Positions 52,726 to 64,000 of a stretch of 64,000 nucleotides of DNA are shown here, piece by piece. Source of the DNA: Enoplosus armatus (lineage: Eukaryota > Chordata > Actinopteri > Centrarchiformes > Enoplosidae); the NCBI RefSeq assembly GCF_043641665.1, contig NC_092191.1, positions 16,275,501 through 16,339,500 on the forward strand, in the 5' to 3' direction. The notes below the pieces were generated by a model. That model was not told the origin of the DNA. It saw nothing but the letters and a program-made list of their open reading frames with translations, and searched no databases. Position numbers and translations under genes: made by a program. The number at the start of each line of letters is the position of its first letter. Within the stretch, counting starts at the first letter, position 1.

Positions 52726-55700
52726 CTGAAGAATAAGATTGTAGATAATAGTTTCAGCTTCCATTTCGCTGCTCCTCCTGTTCATGGTTGCATAAGCTAT
52801 AGTGAGTGTGAAACTCTTTTTCTGAGTGTGTCACTGTGCATCTAGTGTCAGCGAGTCCCTACAAGCCTGGAGATTTGTTCACAGTGCCTGTGAATAGAGA
52901 AGAAGATGCTGAACTGATCTGGCTGATTGCCAGAGTCTTGGATGCTATCGCTACAGATTTAATTTACCTGCCTTTACTCAGACCGCTTCAAGGAATGAGT
53001 ACCACAGATGCATCGTGGGTAGAATGTGTGTGTATTTCTATGTGTCTGAGAAAGATATATAGAGAGGGTTATGGAAGCATAGAGAGAGGTTTCAAAATGT
53101 ACTTTGTGCGTTCAAATTCAATTGCAGAGTGGGCTGTGCGGCAATCAAACCTTGATTGCGAACACAATTTTGCGTGTCCATTATTTAGGCGACTAAAAGC
53201 AGATCTGAGTTTCCGTAAGTGGAGATATGACCCACATGCAATTTGGCCATCAATTTATTTTCTCATTACAACGACAACCTCAGATACTCATTAACTAAGA
53301 ATGGCATTTACATTCATACAGAAAGGAGGACATGTCATCTCACTCTCCTGTTGTTCACAATGAAACACCAAAGCTTCGACAGTCACAAACAATGCTGTAT
53401 TTTGCACATTTTGTCGGCAAATTTTATTCAATTATTAGGCGAGCTTTATTCTACTGACATTTTCTCATAGTAAGTAAATATCGTGTCTAATGAAGTTTTG
53501 TTATCTGCCATAGCCCCATGTGTTTGAGTTTTCAACAGGACTCCTGAACGCCATTATGTCTGTGTCCCTATTCCATTCTAAACAGACGCAAATCATATTC
53601 AAATGCAGAGAAAAAAACAATCAGTGTGCCCATCCTGATGATGCACCTGCAACACAGCACTCAAAGGTGATCAAAGCGACCTCTCCCTCTCATCTCCCAG
53701 CTTTCAGTATGAATCACGTGTCCAGCAGAAGCCCTAAGATAACGTATATATGCCCGGCTATGTGATGCACAATCAGTGGTGCCCAAAGCAATATTTCAAT
53801 TGCTGTTAAGGCTTCTTTATGGAGGACATTTCATTTAACACGCTTAATATCAGGCAGCAGCATCTGCTTCTGTCCACCCCACAACTGGGCTTCCTCAGCC
53901 CCCGTTGAAAAATATAACAGTTAATACCTCATCTATCTCTCCTTGCAGCCTGCCACTGCTTTAGGCTGGGCCTATGTGGGACAAAACATTTATTCATCTT
54001 CTCTGAGTGCCTTGCTCAGAGAAAGCTTCCCCGAGCAGCCACTCCAGCAAGTCCGCACAGCTAATGAAGATAACTTTGAGCGGTGGCTGGACGGCATCCC
54101 TCTGAACTCATAATGGGAACAAGGAGAGAGCAAGAGACAGAGGGAGAACCATATTGAGAGAGACAAAGGAGACGAGTGAGTGTGCGTGTTAGTGTGTGTG
54201 TCAGTCTAGAGCAGTTTGAATTAGTTACTCAGATGTAACCTTGGCTCCTGCCATTGTTGAAGACACCTCTGCCTCGTCCTCTCAAGGCTCCGTTCCCACA
54301 TGCATTAAGGGACTCGGCAAAGCTCTGCTTACTCTCTCTGGGCTTCTCCCAGGCAGCCCGAAAACCAAGGGCTTTCAATCGCTCCCTCAGACACAATGAA
54401 TACCTGCTCTGCTCTCATTACAATACCCTGCTTTTCAGAAATAGTGTCAGCTGCAATTTTCTCTCCTAATTATTTTCCGCTCCTCTGAGGGTTAGGTTCA
54501 GGACTGGAGCCAGAGGAGGCAGCACGGGGTGGGCAGGAGGGAGGGGGTGGGTGAGCTGGATTCTACCTGGCAGGATATGGAGAAGTCTGAATATCAGTCC
54601 ATAATCTAACAGAGGGGAATAGATAGTCATTCATATCGAAGTAGGCCTAAACTTCAACCGCTTACCTATGTGCATTACCTGCTGATCCACTGAGATCTCA
54701 AACGCCAACACTTCCTGTGGGCGGGTTGAGCGATAGCAACTAAAACCTTTATCAACACTGCAGTTTCCACACATAACCAAACATATTCCTGAAACTATTA
54801 AGCCCTATATTCCCTCTCACCTATTTTTTGTAGTATCCATGGCAACAACATGTTTCCTCTCTCCTCACAGCACTTTTCAGAGCTGTACACTGATCAAAAC
54901 CCCTCCACAATTCCACCCGTGTGATTTACGACACCATTTACTACTCAACTAATTTCACTGAAGGAGATAATGACATGGATTAGTTGCTAATCAAGTGCCA
55001 ATCAGAGATCTGGCTGAACTAAATGTCAGGTGGAATATGTTCAAGCCATTGTGGTTACTCCCTTGTGATACTGGATTATGTGTCCTAATCACAGCAATTT
55101 TGGATGCAACAGGAGCCAGAGCTCGCTCTCTACTGTAACCAAGTTCCCAGGAAAGGGATAATAATCGCCATTTTACCTATTATACCCAGGTAAACAAGGG
55201 ATTTGGACTAATAGAATGCCAGGCAGATAGTCACAGATGTTACTCTCCAAAGCGACATAAAATACCTCAGGCTTACATGACTCATAATTCCCCTGATACT
55301 GCTATGCAAGCAGGAACCAGAATAAATGACACAACAATCACAGGTTCCACTACAACACAATGGAAACCCTGTTGTTATTATTGTTACAGTTCAGCCCAAG
55401 TTGACAAATATGTCAGCAAAGATTGGAAGTGTTTTTTCTGAAATGGCATAAAGAAACGTAGCAGGTTAACTTAACTATTAGTAAATACTGTGGGTCCCAT
55501 CTAACAGAGCACTTTGAGGCTTCACATGTCAATCTGCACATGTCGTTGCTCAGTGAAGAAGCATAGCAGCCCACTATAGAGGATTGTACTGCACGCCTTC
55601 CAGCTAAAATGTACATTTTCATTTGGACTTTTAATTTGAATTATGACCAAAAATATCCTCCAAACCCAGCTGTCAACGTGTCTAAGTTTATGAGTGACAA

Positions 55701-57487
55701 GCAGGTCCCTGCTGAAGAAAGAACGTGTTAAAAAATACAGAACTATTTAACAACCGAAACATAGATTTCAATTAGGTTGCTAGATTTCACCACTTGCAAA
55801 GTAAAAAAAAAAAAAAGCAAAACAACATGTTGAGACTATGGATATATCAGACTAACATGGCCAGGATTGTTGCAGTTGGTTAAAAACAGAGCGCCTGGCA
55901 ACATTCACAGCACCTTTCCACCTCCTGCTGACACTGTAATTCTTGGATCATGTGTTAGTCAGAATTTATCTCAGTCTACCATAACACACACACTTCTGTT
56001 AGTTTCCAACAATTTAAAAAGGTAGGGCTAATGTTACCATAGTACCCATTTAACCTTTCTACACTGCATTTATGCCATATGTAGATCTGTTGATCATGCT
56101 GAGAGTAAGCCAGCGAACATTCAGCTCAGCGTAGACAGATGTATTTAAGAAAATGAATTATTTTACCAAACATAAGAATATTGGACAGTGAAGCTCAAAA
56201 TACATATGGAGTATATTTATGACTATAGCTGCATTAAAAACTAGAGTTGGATTTGTGGAGCAGGGGCTGAAGTTAGACATTAGGAGTACACACTCTTCAT
56301 GCTGTTGTTCCCAGGGCCATAAAGGAATGCCAGGTTAGGTTACCACAGCCCATGTGACTCATGTGTCAGTGGAAACCTGGAGTCCGACAGCTGCGGACGG
56401 CTCGGTGCCAAACCCCAGCCGTGCTGAACTCCCTGGGACAATAGTGACGGCCCCGACCCTCATATTTAAAGGTGTTGTTTTAACTGCTCCGTCTTGTTGT
56501 TGCAGCATTCCCTGTCTGAGGTAGAGGAGTCACTCTGCCCTAAACAACCTGAAGTACACCGATCTGCATTCTTTACGTGACAGGGGTACTGCTCATTCTT
56601 CTTCACAGCAACTCTAGGTTGGCAACATTTTTTTGTCTCCTGTACTGTGGCTATCAAATAAATGCTTAAACGTGATTTTTTCTTTCCCCCCCCTGGCGTA
56701 ACTAATAAACTTGACCCCATTTTGACTCCTAAATCCAGCCCTAAAATGAGCAGAGACATTGACTATCTACGGACACAAGTTTCACTTTAAGCTGTCTTAC
56801 TGACAAATTGTACTGAGTTGATAGGACATGGAGTATCAACAAAGGATTATCCAAATTAGGTGTGACAAGCTGCCCAGTGTGGTTTCCAGGTCTCTTTTGT
56901 AGTTTGCACGCCTTAGCTATAATGATTTGTATTTCCTCAAAGCACGGGGAAACTGTTCAAACCCAAATGGACATGCATGCTTTAAACTAAGCTGTGTTGT
57001 GGTTATAGTGAAATGACTGGCTCAGTATCTGTGGACATGCAGGTGTCCAGCAACAGGGTGCCAGGATATCATCAAGGTACCACTGTAAGCAACGTCGTTC
57101 ATCATACCACTCCACCATTTGTGTCTACTACTGCTCTATCTAGGTCTTAAAACCTTCTTTCATTTCTGGGTGTGAGGTGCCCTAATAATTGCAGATAAAC
57201 ACAAACCTCCTCTTACAGCTTCTTCTCCCTCCTTCAATATCACACTCATTTTTCACCTTTGACTCCTCATCCAGTCTCTTATTACAAACAAGCACTCTGT
57301 CAATGTGGCTATTATCGCCTCGTCTCCTAGGTTAGGTTACCTTTGGCATCTCAGCTTTGCTATTACTGCCACAGGAGAGAGAGGGAGTGAAGGAGAATGT
57401 CAGTAGACAGTATGGCATGAGAGACACTCAGATCTTTCTCTTCCAGCAAAACCAATCTGAAGTGCTATGTGTGTGTATGAGTTGGTG
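52726..57487. other. Intronic sequence with repeat-free blocks
   Basis: The plus-strand frame 52836-53294 (152 codons) has no recognisable product. A segment within it (about 53128-53216) is bounded by CAATTGCAG and GTAAGTGG. The blocks at 53990-54110 and 56330-56460 are G+C-richer than the surroundings. No gene is supported. Confidence 0.5.
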
Positions 57488-57520
57488 TACACACACATAC
57501 ACACACACGTGTGTCTGTGT
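57488..57520. repeat. Imperfect CA/TG inverted tract
   Basis: A CA-rich run (ACACACACATACACACACAC) passes directly into GTGTGTCTGTGT, giving a self-complementary centre around CACACACGTGTGT that includes a CACGTG E-box core. It is simple-sequence DNA able to form a small hairpin. Confidence 0.8.
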
Positions 57521-60500
57521 ATAGGCTTTTTTAATTTTTCCTTGCAGAGTAACCTTAGTCATTAGAGCTCCTCTAAATGCAGCTTCACTCCACAATTTAA
57601 ATAATAATGTACAGTTCTCATTCGTGTCTTTTTAAGTCATAATTTTCTATGAGTGAAATTAATTAATTTCCATTGGTTCTTTGGGTTCGTGAAAGGAATC
57701 AAAGCATTTGTGAACAACTTGAAACATTATTAACAAGAACAACATGTAGTTAATTCCTCTCTGTAAAGGATTCTGACATCAAAGAGCTCTCGTAGCGGGG
57801 GTTTACCAGAGCCATACGTCTCTGGTACAAAGGTAGTCAACATGTAACCCACCACCACTGGGAGGCATCTCCTATCAGTACGCTTGCCACCTATCTCAGC
57901 GGGTGACGAGCAAATCAGCTGCCAGAGAAGATAACATGAAATATACTTTTTCCTCATTTCAAAGTATAATCCCGCTGCTGACCAGTAAGGGCTCCCCTTG
58001 GACTAGATCAAACCAGATGTGAATTATTGATTAGATACATCCTGTTTTTACTTAACATTAACTGAGACCTACCACTCTACTCGACTCTACACTATTGCCT
58101 CATGGAGTCGTTTGTGTTTTTAGTGTGTTTTAGCATTACATTAACGATAGGAAGCTGTATCAGTCAGACACATCTTTTTGTTCCTAAACAAAATACAGCC
58201 GGCTCTCCTCAGATGAGGGACTATTTGGAATCAATAGGACACACATTTTCATCCAGACATAATTAAATGTCGCCTCCTGAAGAAATTGCCCTCTTTGAGA
58301 AGTTAGGCTAATAAGGGACACACTAGTGTTGAGAAAACACAGCTAGAAAACACAACCCCCAGAGCGGATCCTGGACAATTTCATCATAAATTACTTCCCC
58401 GCACAAAGTTCATCTTTGAGTCACCCAAGAGAGCCTGCTGCATGATGGTAAAGGATGGCTTTTCTAAGAACAAACTGGCTAGAGGTGAAAGTTGGAACAG
58501 AAGCACTTTGTTCAATGCATACACTGCTCGAAGAAGCAACAACAGTAGACAGGACTAGACAAATGCATGCAATTATTGAGCAATCTGAATAGCGAGCTTA
58601 TAGGCTGGTGAGGAGAGAAAGCAAGCATGGCTGCTGCTTCAGACTCTTGGATCTTCAGGCCAAACTCTCTGGCAAGTCCGTAATTGCAGAAATGAAGAAA
58701 GATGGAGCCACTCAATGAAAGGCCACTGCTTTGGATTAAAATGCATGAACAGCTGTTGCTATTATGCATGGTTCTTTGGGTTTGTTGGTGCAAGGCGCTT
58801 CTTCAGCAAAGCCTACAGCCTTGTACAATACATTAAGATTTGCAAAGGAGCACACAACACATTTCAAAACCTCAGAAGGTCATCATAGTTTTGTATTTAT
58901 TGATCATTAACTTTATTTTACCTGTGAAAGCAGAGGCTGTGGATGTTTGAATTCCTGTTCAAGTGAAGGACTCTGAAAATATGACAGGCTACAGGACAGT
59001 GATTTATAAAAAGAGCTGGGATTCTAGGCATTTTAGAGAAATTTATATTGCTGTTAAACCAGGAGCAATAAACACTTGGGCAACAGTAAAACCAAATAGC
59101 ATTTTAATAACAATGCTATTTGCTCTTGACTTGTTGGCACTGAAACTAAGTATAGAGCAGCCTACAGCATTAATATCCAAGCTTATACTCCAGTTACTCT
59201 CCTCACTCCTGTGTACTAACAATTTACTCCCGTATCATGAACGAATGTATAACATGCATATGTAATTCTGACCCCATGTTATATGCATCACAAAAACAGA
59301 AGGGTAGGACAAGCTAAACTAACATGGTGATACAGTGCAGCCTCGTCCCACAGCTTTTACATTTCATATGTTATCAGTATAGATTACTGTATATTGTCAG
59401 ACCTACCAGGTCTTACCAGATTGTGGTGAGATTCATTTGGCTCTTGCTGAGCTGCGCATGTTTGAAATGCTTATAGATTTTTCAAAAATGTACTTCTGTT
59501 GTACTTCTGGACAAAGGGTCAGTTGGCTGCCTTTATTGAATTCCTAAATTGATGAGATACCTGCAGCTCAAGAGTTTATTGTAACAAGACCCAGCAAAGT
59601 CAGGCTGATATACCTGTATGTGATAAGAGCATATGCCACTACTACTATCTTAATTGGAGACTAGTGCAATTTGGCATGTCAGCAATGCCAGTGTTATGTA
59701 TTAAGATATGAAGACAGAAACATATGCATTATAATACAATAAATATTAAAAGAAAGAGAAGTGCATTCGGTCCCACCACAGATTATAAATCCTGTCATGT
59801 ACTGATGGCTAAAAAAATAAAAGTATCACACTAAATAGACATGTAGTGTGTTCACCAATGGCAATCTAACATTAGAATATGCAAGATATACATCAGTGTG
59901 TTCTCTGCATGCCTTTATCTAGTTGTTCCATGTAGCTCTAGCCTTAAACACATTTTATCTGGATAGCTAGTGGGGATAGAAGCTGAATTTGAAGACGCGC
60001 AAAACTTAAATTAATGTAAGTCTTTCATCATAAACATTACTGTGATGTCTGCCTGGAAAATGAAGACGCTTGAAGAATTCGGGTTAAGCCTCAAAATCAA
60101 TACAATCGTGTTTTTCTTTTCTTTCAGAGGAGATTACCAGAGTTCTTCAGATGATTATCCATTTTCCATTAAGGTGAAACTAAACAAGATGATTAAAAGG
60201 AGTGAAAACTAAATAAAATCAGTGAAAACTGCTGGTGGGTACAAAATTATTATTTGTATTTTATGATCCTCAAGTAAAGGTGTTTTAAGAGGGTTAGGTT
60301 TAGGTAGATTTTGTGATCTCCACAGATTTATATGTTGACTTCAGAGGTATGAAAGTCGAAAACGACTGTATTAAAGTTCAAAAAAGTAAAATTCAAAAAG
60401 TATTAAGTTCTCGAATGTTACTCAACAATTATACTGATTGCTTTTGCACCAAAAACAAATACATAATTATGGAGATTCCCTTAACTGTAACCCATAATTC

Positions 60501-63500
60501 AGGGTAATGAAAGCACTTGTCAAAACAAGCCCCAGTGTGCCTCGCTGCTATAAAATCATTACCTTCTGTAACTCAAAGTAAGCAAACAAAGAGAAACAGG
60601 CCACTGGGGCCAGAGCTTGCGATAGCCAGCGTGGAATCCTCTCCAGTGATTTATCTGACGGCGCCCTGACAACTTTCTTGCAGAATCCCAAAGTGTGCTA
60701 TCTACTAATTGAGCCTGTGTCAGCGCAGGGGAGATTAAGCGTTCGCAGCTGCCCACTGAAACGTCTTCCCCAGGCCCAGCTGTGAGACACAAATCAAAGG
60801 CCTCGGCACTGAGACGAACCGGCACAACACAGAGCCCACCTCCATACAAACACAAAGCTCAGCACTAATGTCCTGCTATGATCACTTGTTTGGTAAATAT
60901 CTCCAGTGTAATGCCTGATCATGACTGTTAACCTAATCCAATCTGATTCAGATGAATGCTATTGTGCTGGGTGATATAAAGGAATAATTGCTTTGCTTTA
61001 AAGATCTACAACAACTACAACGGCAGTACTACAGCTCTGTTCCCCTATGGGTCAAACAATGCATCAACGCTTGGCCCACTATTCATAGACTTGACTAATA
61101 AACATGCCTATGATTTGCCTCTTGACTCCCTGTCCTTCATAAATGATCTTGCTGTGCTTTTCTCCCTAGGCTCCATTGCAGTAAAAAGCCTCTAGTAGAC
61201 CTCTGGGCTCGCTCTCATCTCCCCACATCCTCAGTTAAAGGCCTGTCGTCCTCCCACTGTCTCTACTTGTAAAAGCCCTGTGTGGTCTCAGTGCTTAACT
61301 AGTGGCCATGGCCTGGCTCCACCATGTGAGGCTCCTTGCTGCAGAGCCAAGGATTAACAGAAATGGGTCTTTTATAATTATACCGTCATGATTCCAGGCC
61401 TTTCCTGCTGGTCCTTTTAATTAAGTAGATAATTTTTCTCTGGGGAAGACCAGCTTTAACATACTTACCGGCTATTTTCAAAGCGGACTTTTCTCAGAAC
61501 TGTGGCAAAGATCTTAATCTTAATCAAAACTATTGTTTTGTTCTGAATTAATACGCGAATTTACATGTGTGGGCATGCTAGAACTGCATGTGATAGGAAC
61601 AAACATTCATTGGTGGGGGTATGTTAATATGACCGTTGAAGCGTTTTCTTGTCTCCCCCCACCTCAGTGATGCTGTTAAAGTTGCCCTATCTCCGAAGGA
61701 TGGAGGTGAATCTCAGAGGGTAATAGGGTCTTCTGTCACTCACGCCTGTCTAATAATGAGATAGATGCCTGGTCACCCTCCCATTCAACCATTTCACTGA
61801 AGGGACCTATCTCTGCTATCCGGTGGGCAGTCACGCACCCATGCAGCACCCACCTTGCTCTGGGGAGGTTTTATAATTCAAATGGAACGCTATAATGGCC
61901 TCTACAGTGACAGCTTTCAGATAACTGCTTGTTCACAGCTTGGCTTACTGCCCATTAGTTTTAAACCCCCCACAAATGCAGCCCAAAACAGTTTTATGAT
62001 GTCCATCACAAAAAACAGAAAAAGGCCAAACATTTTGTTTAAAAAACCCAAAAAATAGCATGACGAGTCGACATACAGTCATTTCTGATTTTTCACTCAA
62101 CTTGAGTACAAATATTTACTATCAATCTAGAGAAAGCTAAATAATAAAATGCATAACATTTCAGAGTCAAAACTCTATGATTTTGGGTTTATAGAAGAGT
62201 TATTGCTGCATTTAAACTTTTCACACTCTGCTGAAAAAATGCCATCATACACCAGCTTCTGTATCAGACTGGCAGAGCTGGATATCAGTTATTAAGGCAA
62301 TGATGGAAGCCACTGACCTTCCAGAGATGATATGTGGACTTACAATACAGTGCACTGTCAACTCTGAGAATATTAGTTATCAATTCTGACTTTAAATCTC
62401 TCAGGTCAGCATATATGTCTTCTAAGCAGTGGAGCAGCAGTGATGGATGGTAAAAGAACAGCGGGCTACGTTCTTTTGTTTTGGAGCTAATCTGATGATT
62501 TCCTTACAGCCTCTTAAGCAGGTTATGATCCATTTTTCATGTCTTATACTAAGACAGGATACACTAAATCCATTTATGGCATAATTGCTGATGCCATTAA
62601 AGAGGAGATTACGATATTATTAAAATCAGATTATTTTCACATCAAGGCTGACTGTACATCAAAAATCAGACACACACAAGATGGAAAAAAGGGAAACACT
62701 GAGAACACTGATGAGCTGCTTTACCTCAGTGTGGGCATACACACACATATTTAAGTGTTGTTGCACTGCATCTTTTTTTGTTTTGCAGTAAACTGAATAA
62801 TTCTATAAGTCATATGTTTGGTTGGAAAGTTGCCTGAGTGAAGTGGTCGGTGTGGTGTAATCCAACCAAAATGTATTTACTCAACATATGTGTGAAGATG
62901 GGTTTGGGGCCGTTTCAATTTGGCATTGTAATACGTGTCCAAATGCACTGTTTGGCCAATGATCAACTCATGATAATCTCTGTGCATTACCAGTTGATAT
63001 TTTACATTTGCTGGTGTGGCAATGTGATCTGATGCCCAAATGGGGTCATGCTTAACTAAAACTTAGGCAAGTAAGTGGTGAGGAGGAACAGGCAACATTG
63101 ACAGATGAGGTAAACAGCAGGACACATGGCGATATAATGTGCAGCCTGTACTTACTTTGAAAACAGTCATTACTTCCATTTTCCATTGGCGGAAACATAC
63201 GCTCAACAACAACAAGAGCTGGTGGGAGAAAATAGTGCTGGATTTCATCTGTATACAGACGCCGAGTGGATGGCAAACTTTGTATTTTAGTATTTTCACT
63301 TCTTGCATGATATTTTCTGCACAAAGACAAACACCCTGCAGGGATCCTAGTACAATGTAAATCAGACAACCTCTGGAAGTAATCTAGCAGACTGAATAAT
63401 ATTGAGATCGCACAGGTTTACACCTTGCATTAACACTAATATTTCCTTTCACAGATATAATATGCATGCACCGGTTGTATTTTATCACCAAAATCACACC

Positions 63501-64000
63501 AGTGTTCAATCTGGAATCCACCATACAAACAATATGTAATACTGAACAAAGATGTGAAATTGCTACCAATCTCCATTGGCAACCTGTCAAATTTGGTAAT
63601 GTGGTCCTGCTGTAGTATGTAAATTCTTGGATTCTTAACACAGTTTGACTGCAGTGAAATTCATGTAGTACTCTGTAGCATAGTGCATTAGCTTTAAAAC
63701 TGGGGATTCAGTCAACAGAGAAAGGCGCAAACACAAAGCTGGCCGGCACAACGACCTGGTGCAGCCTTGGTAAACACCAAACTGACTGAAATGCCAGTGC
63801 AGCTCACAGACAGAAACCAGAGGTTTGACTCTTTTCTGTCTCTCTCTCTGGGGATGCTAGTTTGAGTATGCGTTCTCTCACAAAATAGTAAAGTATTCCA
63901 GGAAAATATTGCAAATTGTAAACTGAACACCTTTGGTTTATAAAACAGTATTTCAGACACAATAAGCCATGGCTGAAAATAGGTGGTGAATGTAGCTGAG
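57521..64000. other. Intronic sequence, no gene seen
   Basis: AT-rich sequence with G+C-richer intervals at 60590-60860 and 61180-61360. Exon-like splice-site pairs at 61469-61499 and 63156-63218 on the minus strand do not encode MACROD2 sequence. No other gene or repeat was recognised. Confidence 0.55.

Larger units (their letters stand above)
49933..64000 (-). other. macrod2: macrod2 intron, 5' side of the exon (partial)
   Basis: The preceding macrod2 exon should encode the VDAIVNAAN...LLGGGG segment. No such sequence is visible up to the window end, so this intron is at least 14.1 kb. In mammals the single-coding-exon gene FLRT3 lies nested on the opposite strand inside a MACROD2 intron. 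No FLRT3-like ORF of about 650 codons is present in this window, so if that arrangement exists here it lies outside. Confidence 0.78.

Noticed and set aside
52836..53294. 152-codon plus-strand frame considered as a gene
   Set aside because: No known domain, no start context or neighbouring exons, opposite strand to macrod2. More likely non-coding sequence.
54666..54739. Minus-strand exon-like segment (frame EVLAFEISVDQQVMHI, donor GTAAGCGG) phase-compatible with the 52663-52725 segment
   Set aside because: It formed an attractive in-phase chain, but once the 49816-49932 exon was recognised as MACROD2 the preceding exon must encode the GGGG loop, which this does not. The acceptor is also mediocre.
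61469..61499. 31-nt minus-strand segment with a strong donor (GTAAGTATG) and CCACAG acceptor
   Set aside because: Too short to judge, product unlike MACROD2, and single strong donors occur by chance many times in 64 kb.

Overview
This is about 64 kb of vertebrate nuclear DNA with almost no protein-coding content. It most likely comes from a ray-finned (teleost-like) fish. The reasons are modest G+C, long perfect dinucleotide microsatellites, a fold-back transposon copy whose ends resemble a repeat family I associate with fish genomes, and one spliced vertebrate-type exon. There are no bacterial-style operons, phage genes, CRISPR arrays, tRNA or rRNA genes that I can see.

The one gene I can name lies on the minus strand. 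A 117-nt exon at 49816-49932, with a consensus donor and a good acceptor, encodes 38 whole codons of a macro domain. The peptide contains VDGCIH, then AAG, then [19 protein letters not shown]. This matches MACROD2, the mono-ADP-ribosyl-protein hydrolase, better than its paralogue MACROD1. The exon carries the Asp and His of the catalytic loop. I found neither the preceding exon (which should encode the VDAIVNAAN / GGGG part) nor the following one (which should begin YVIHTVGP). The rest of the window is therefore read as two long macrod2 introns: at least 49.8 kb on the 3' side (1-49815) and at least 14.1 kb on the 5' side (49933-64000). Giant introns are a known property of MACROD2 in mammals.

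The introns contain (GT), (CA) and (GA) microsatellites, poly-A tracts, an 11-bp G-rich minisatellite with a textbook G-quadruplex pattern (26090-26133) and a 367-bp MITE with 59-bp terminal inverted repeats and TA duplication (24304-24670). They also hold a 53-nt near-perfect hairpin (2318-2370), a 20-bp perfect palindrome (31230-31249), and several compositionally distinct, repeat-free blocks that could be conserved regulatory elements. That last reading is inference only, because no alignment could be run.

Several short stretches look like exons, with a splice acceptor, a donor and an open frame. Two are exactly 63 nt with phases that would fit beside the real exon. None encodes known MACROD2 sequence, so they are reported as possible cassette or pseudo-exons and not as gene parts. 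I saw no convincing new biological system here.
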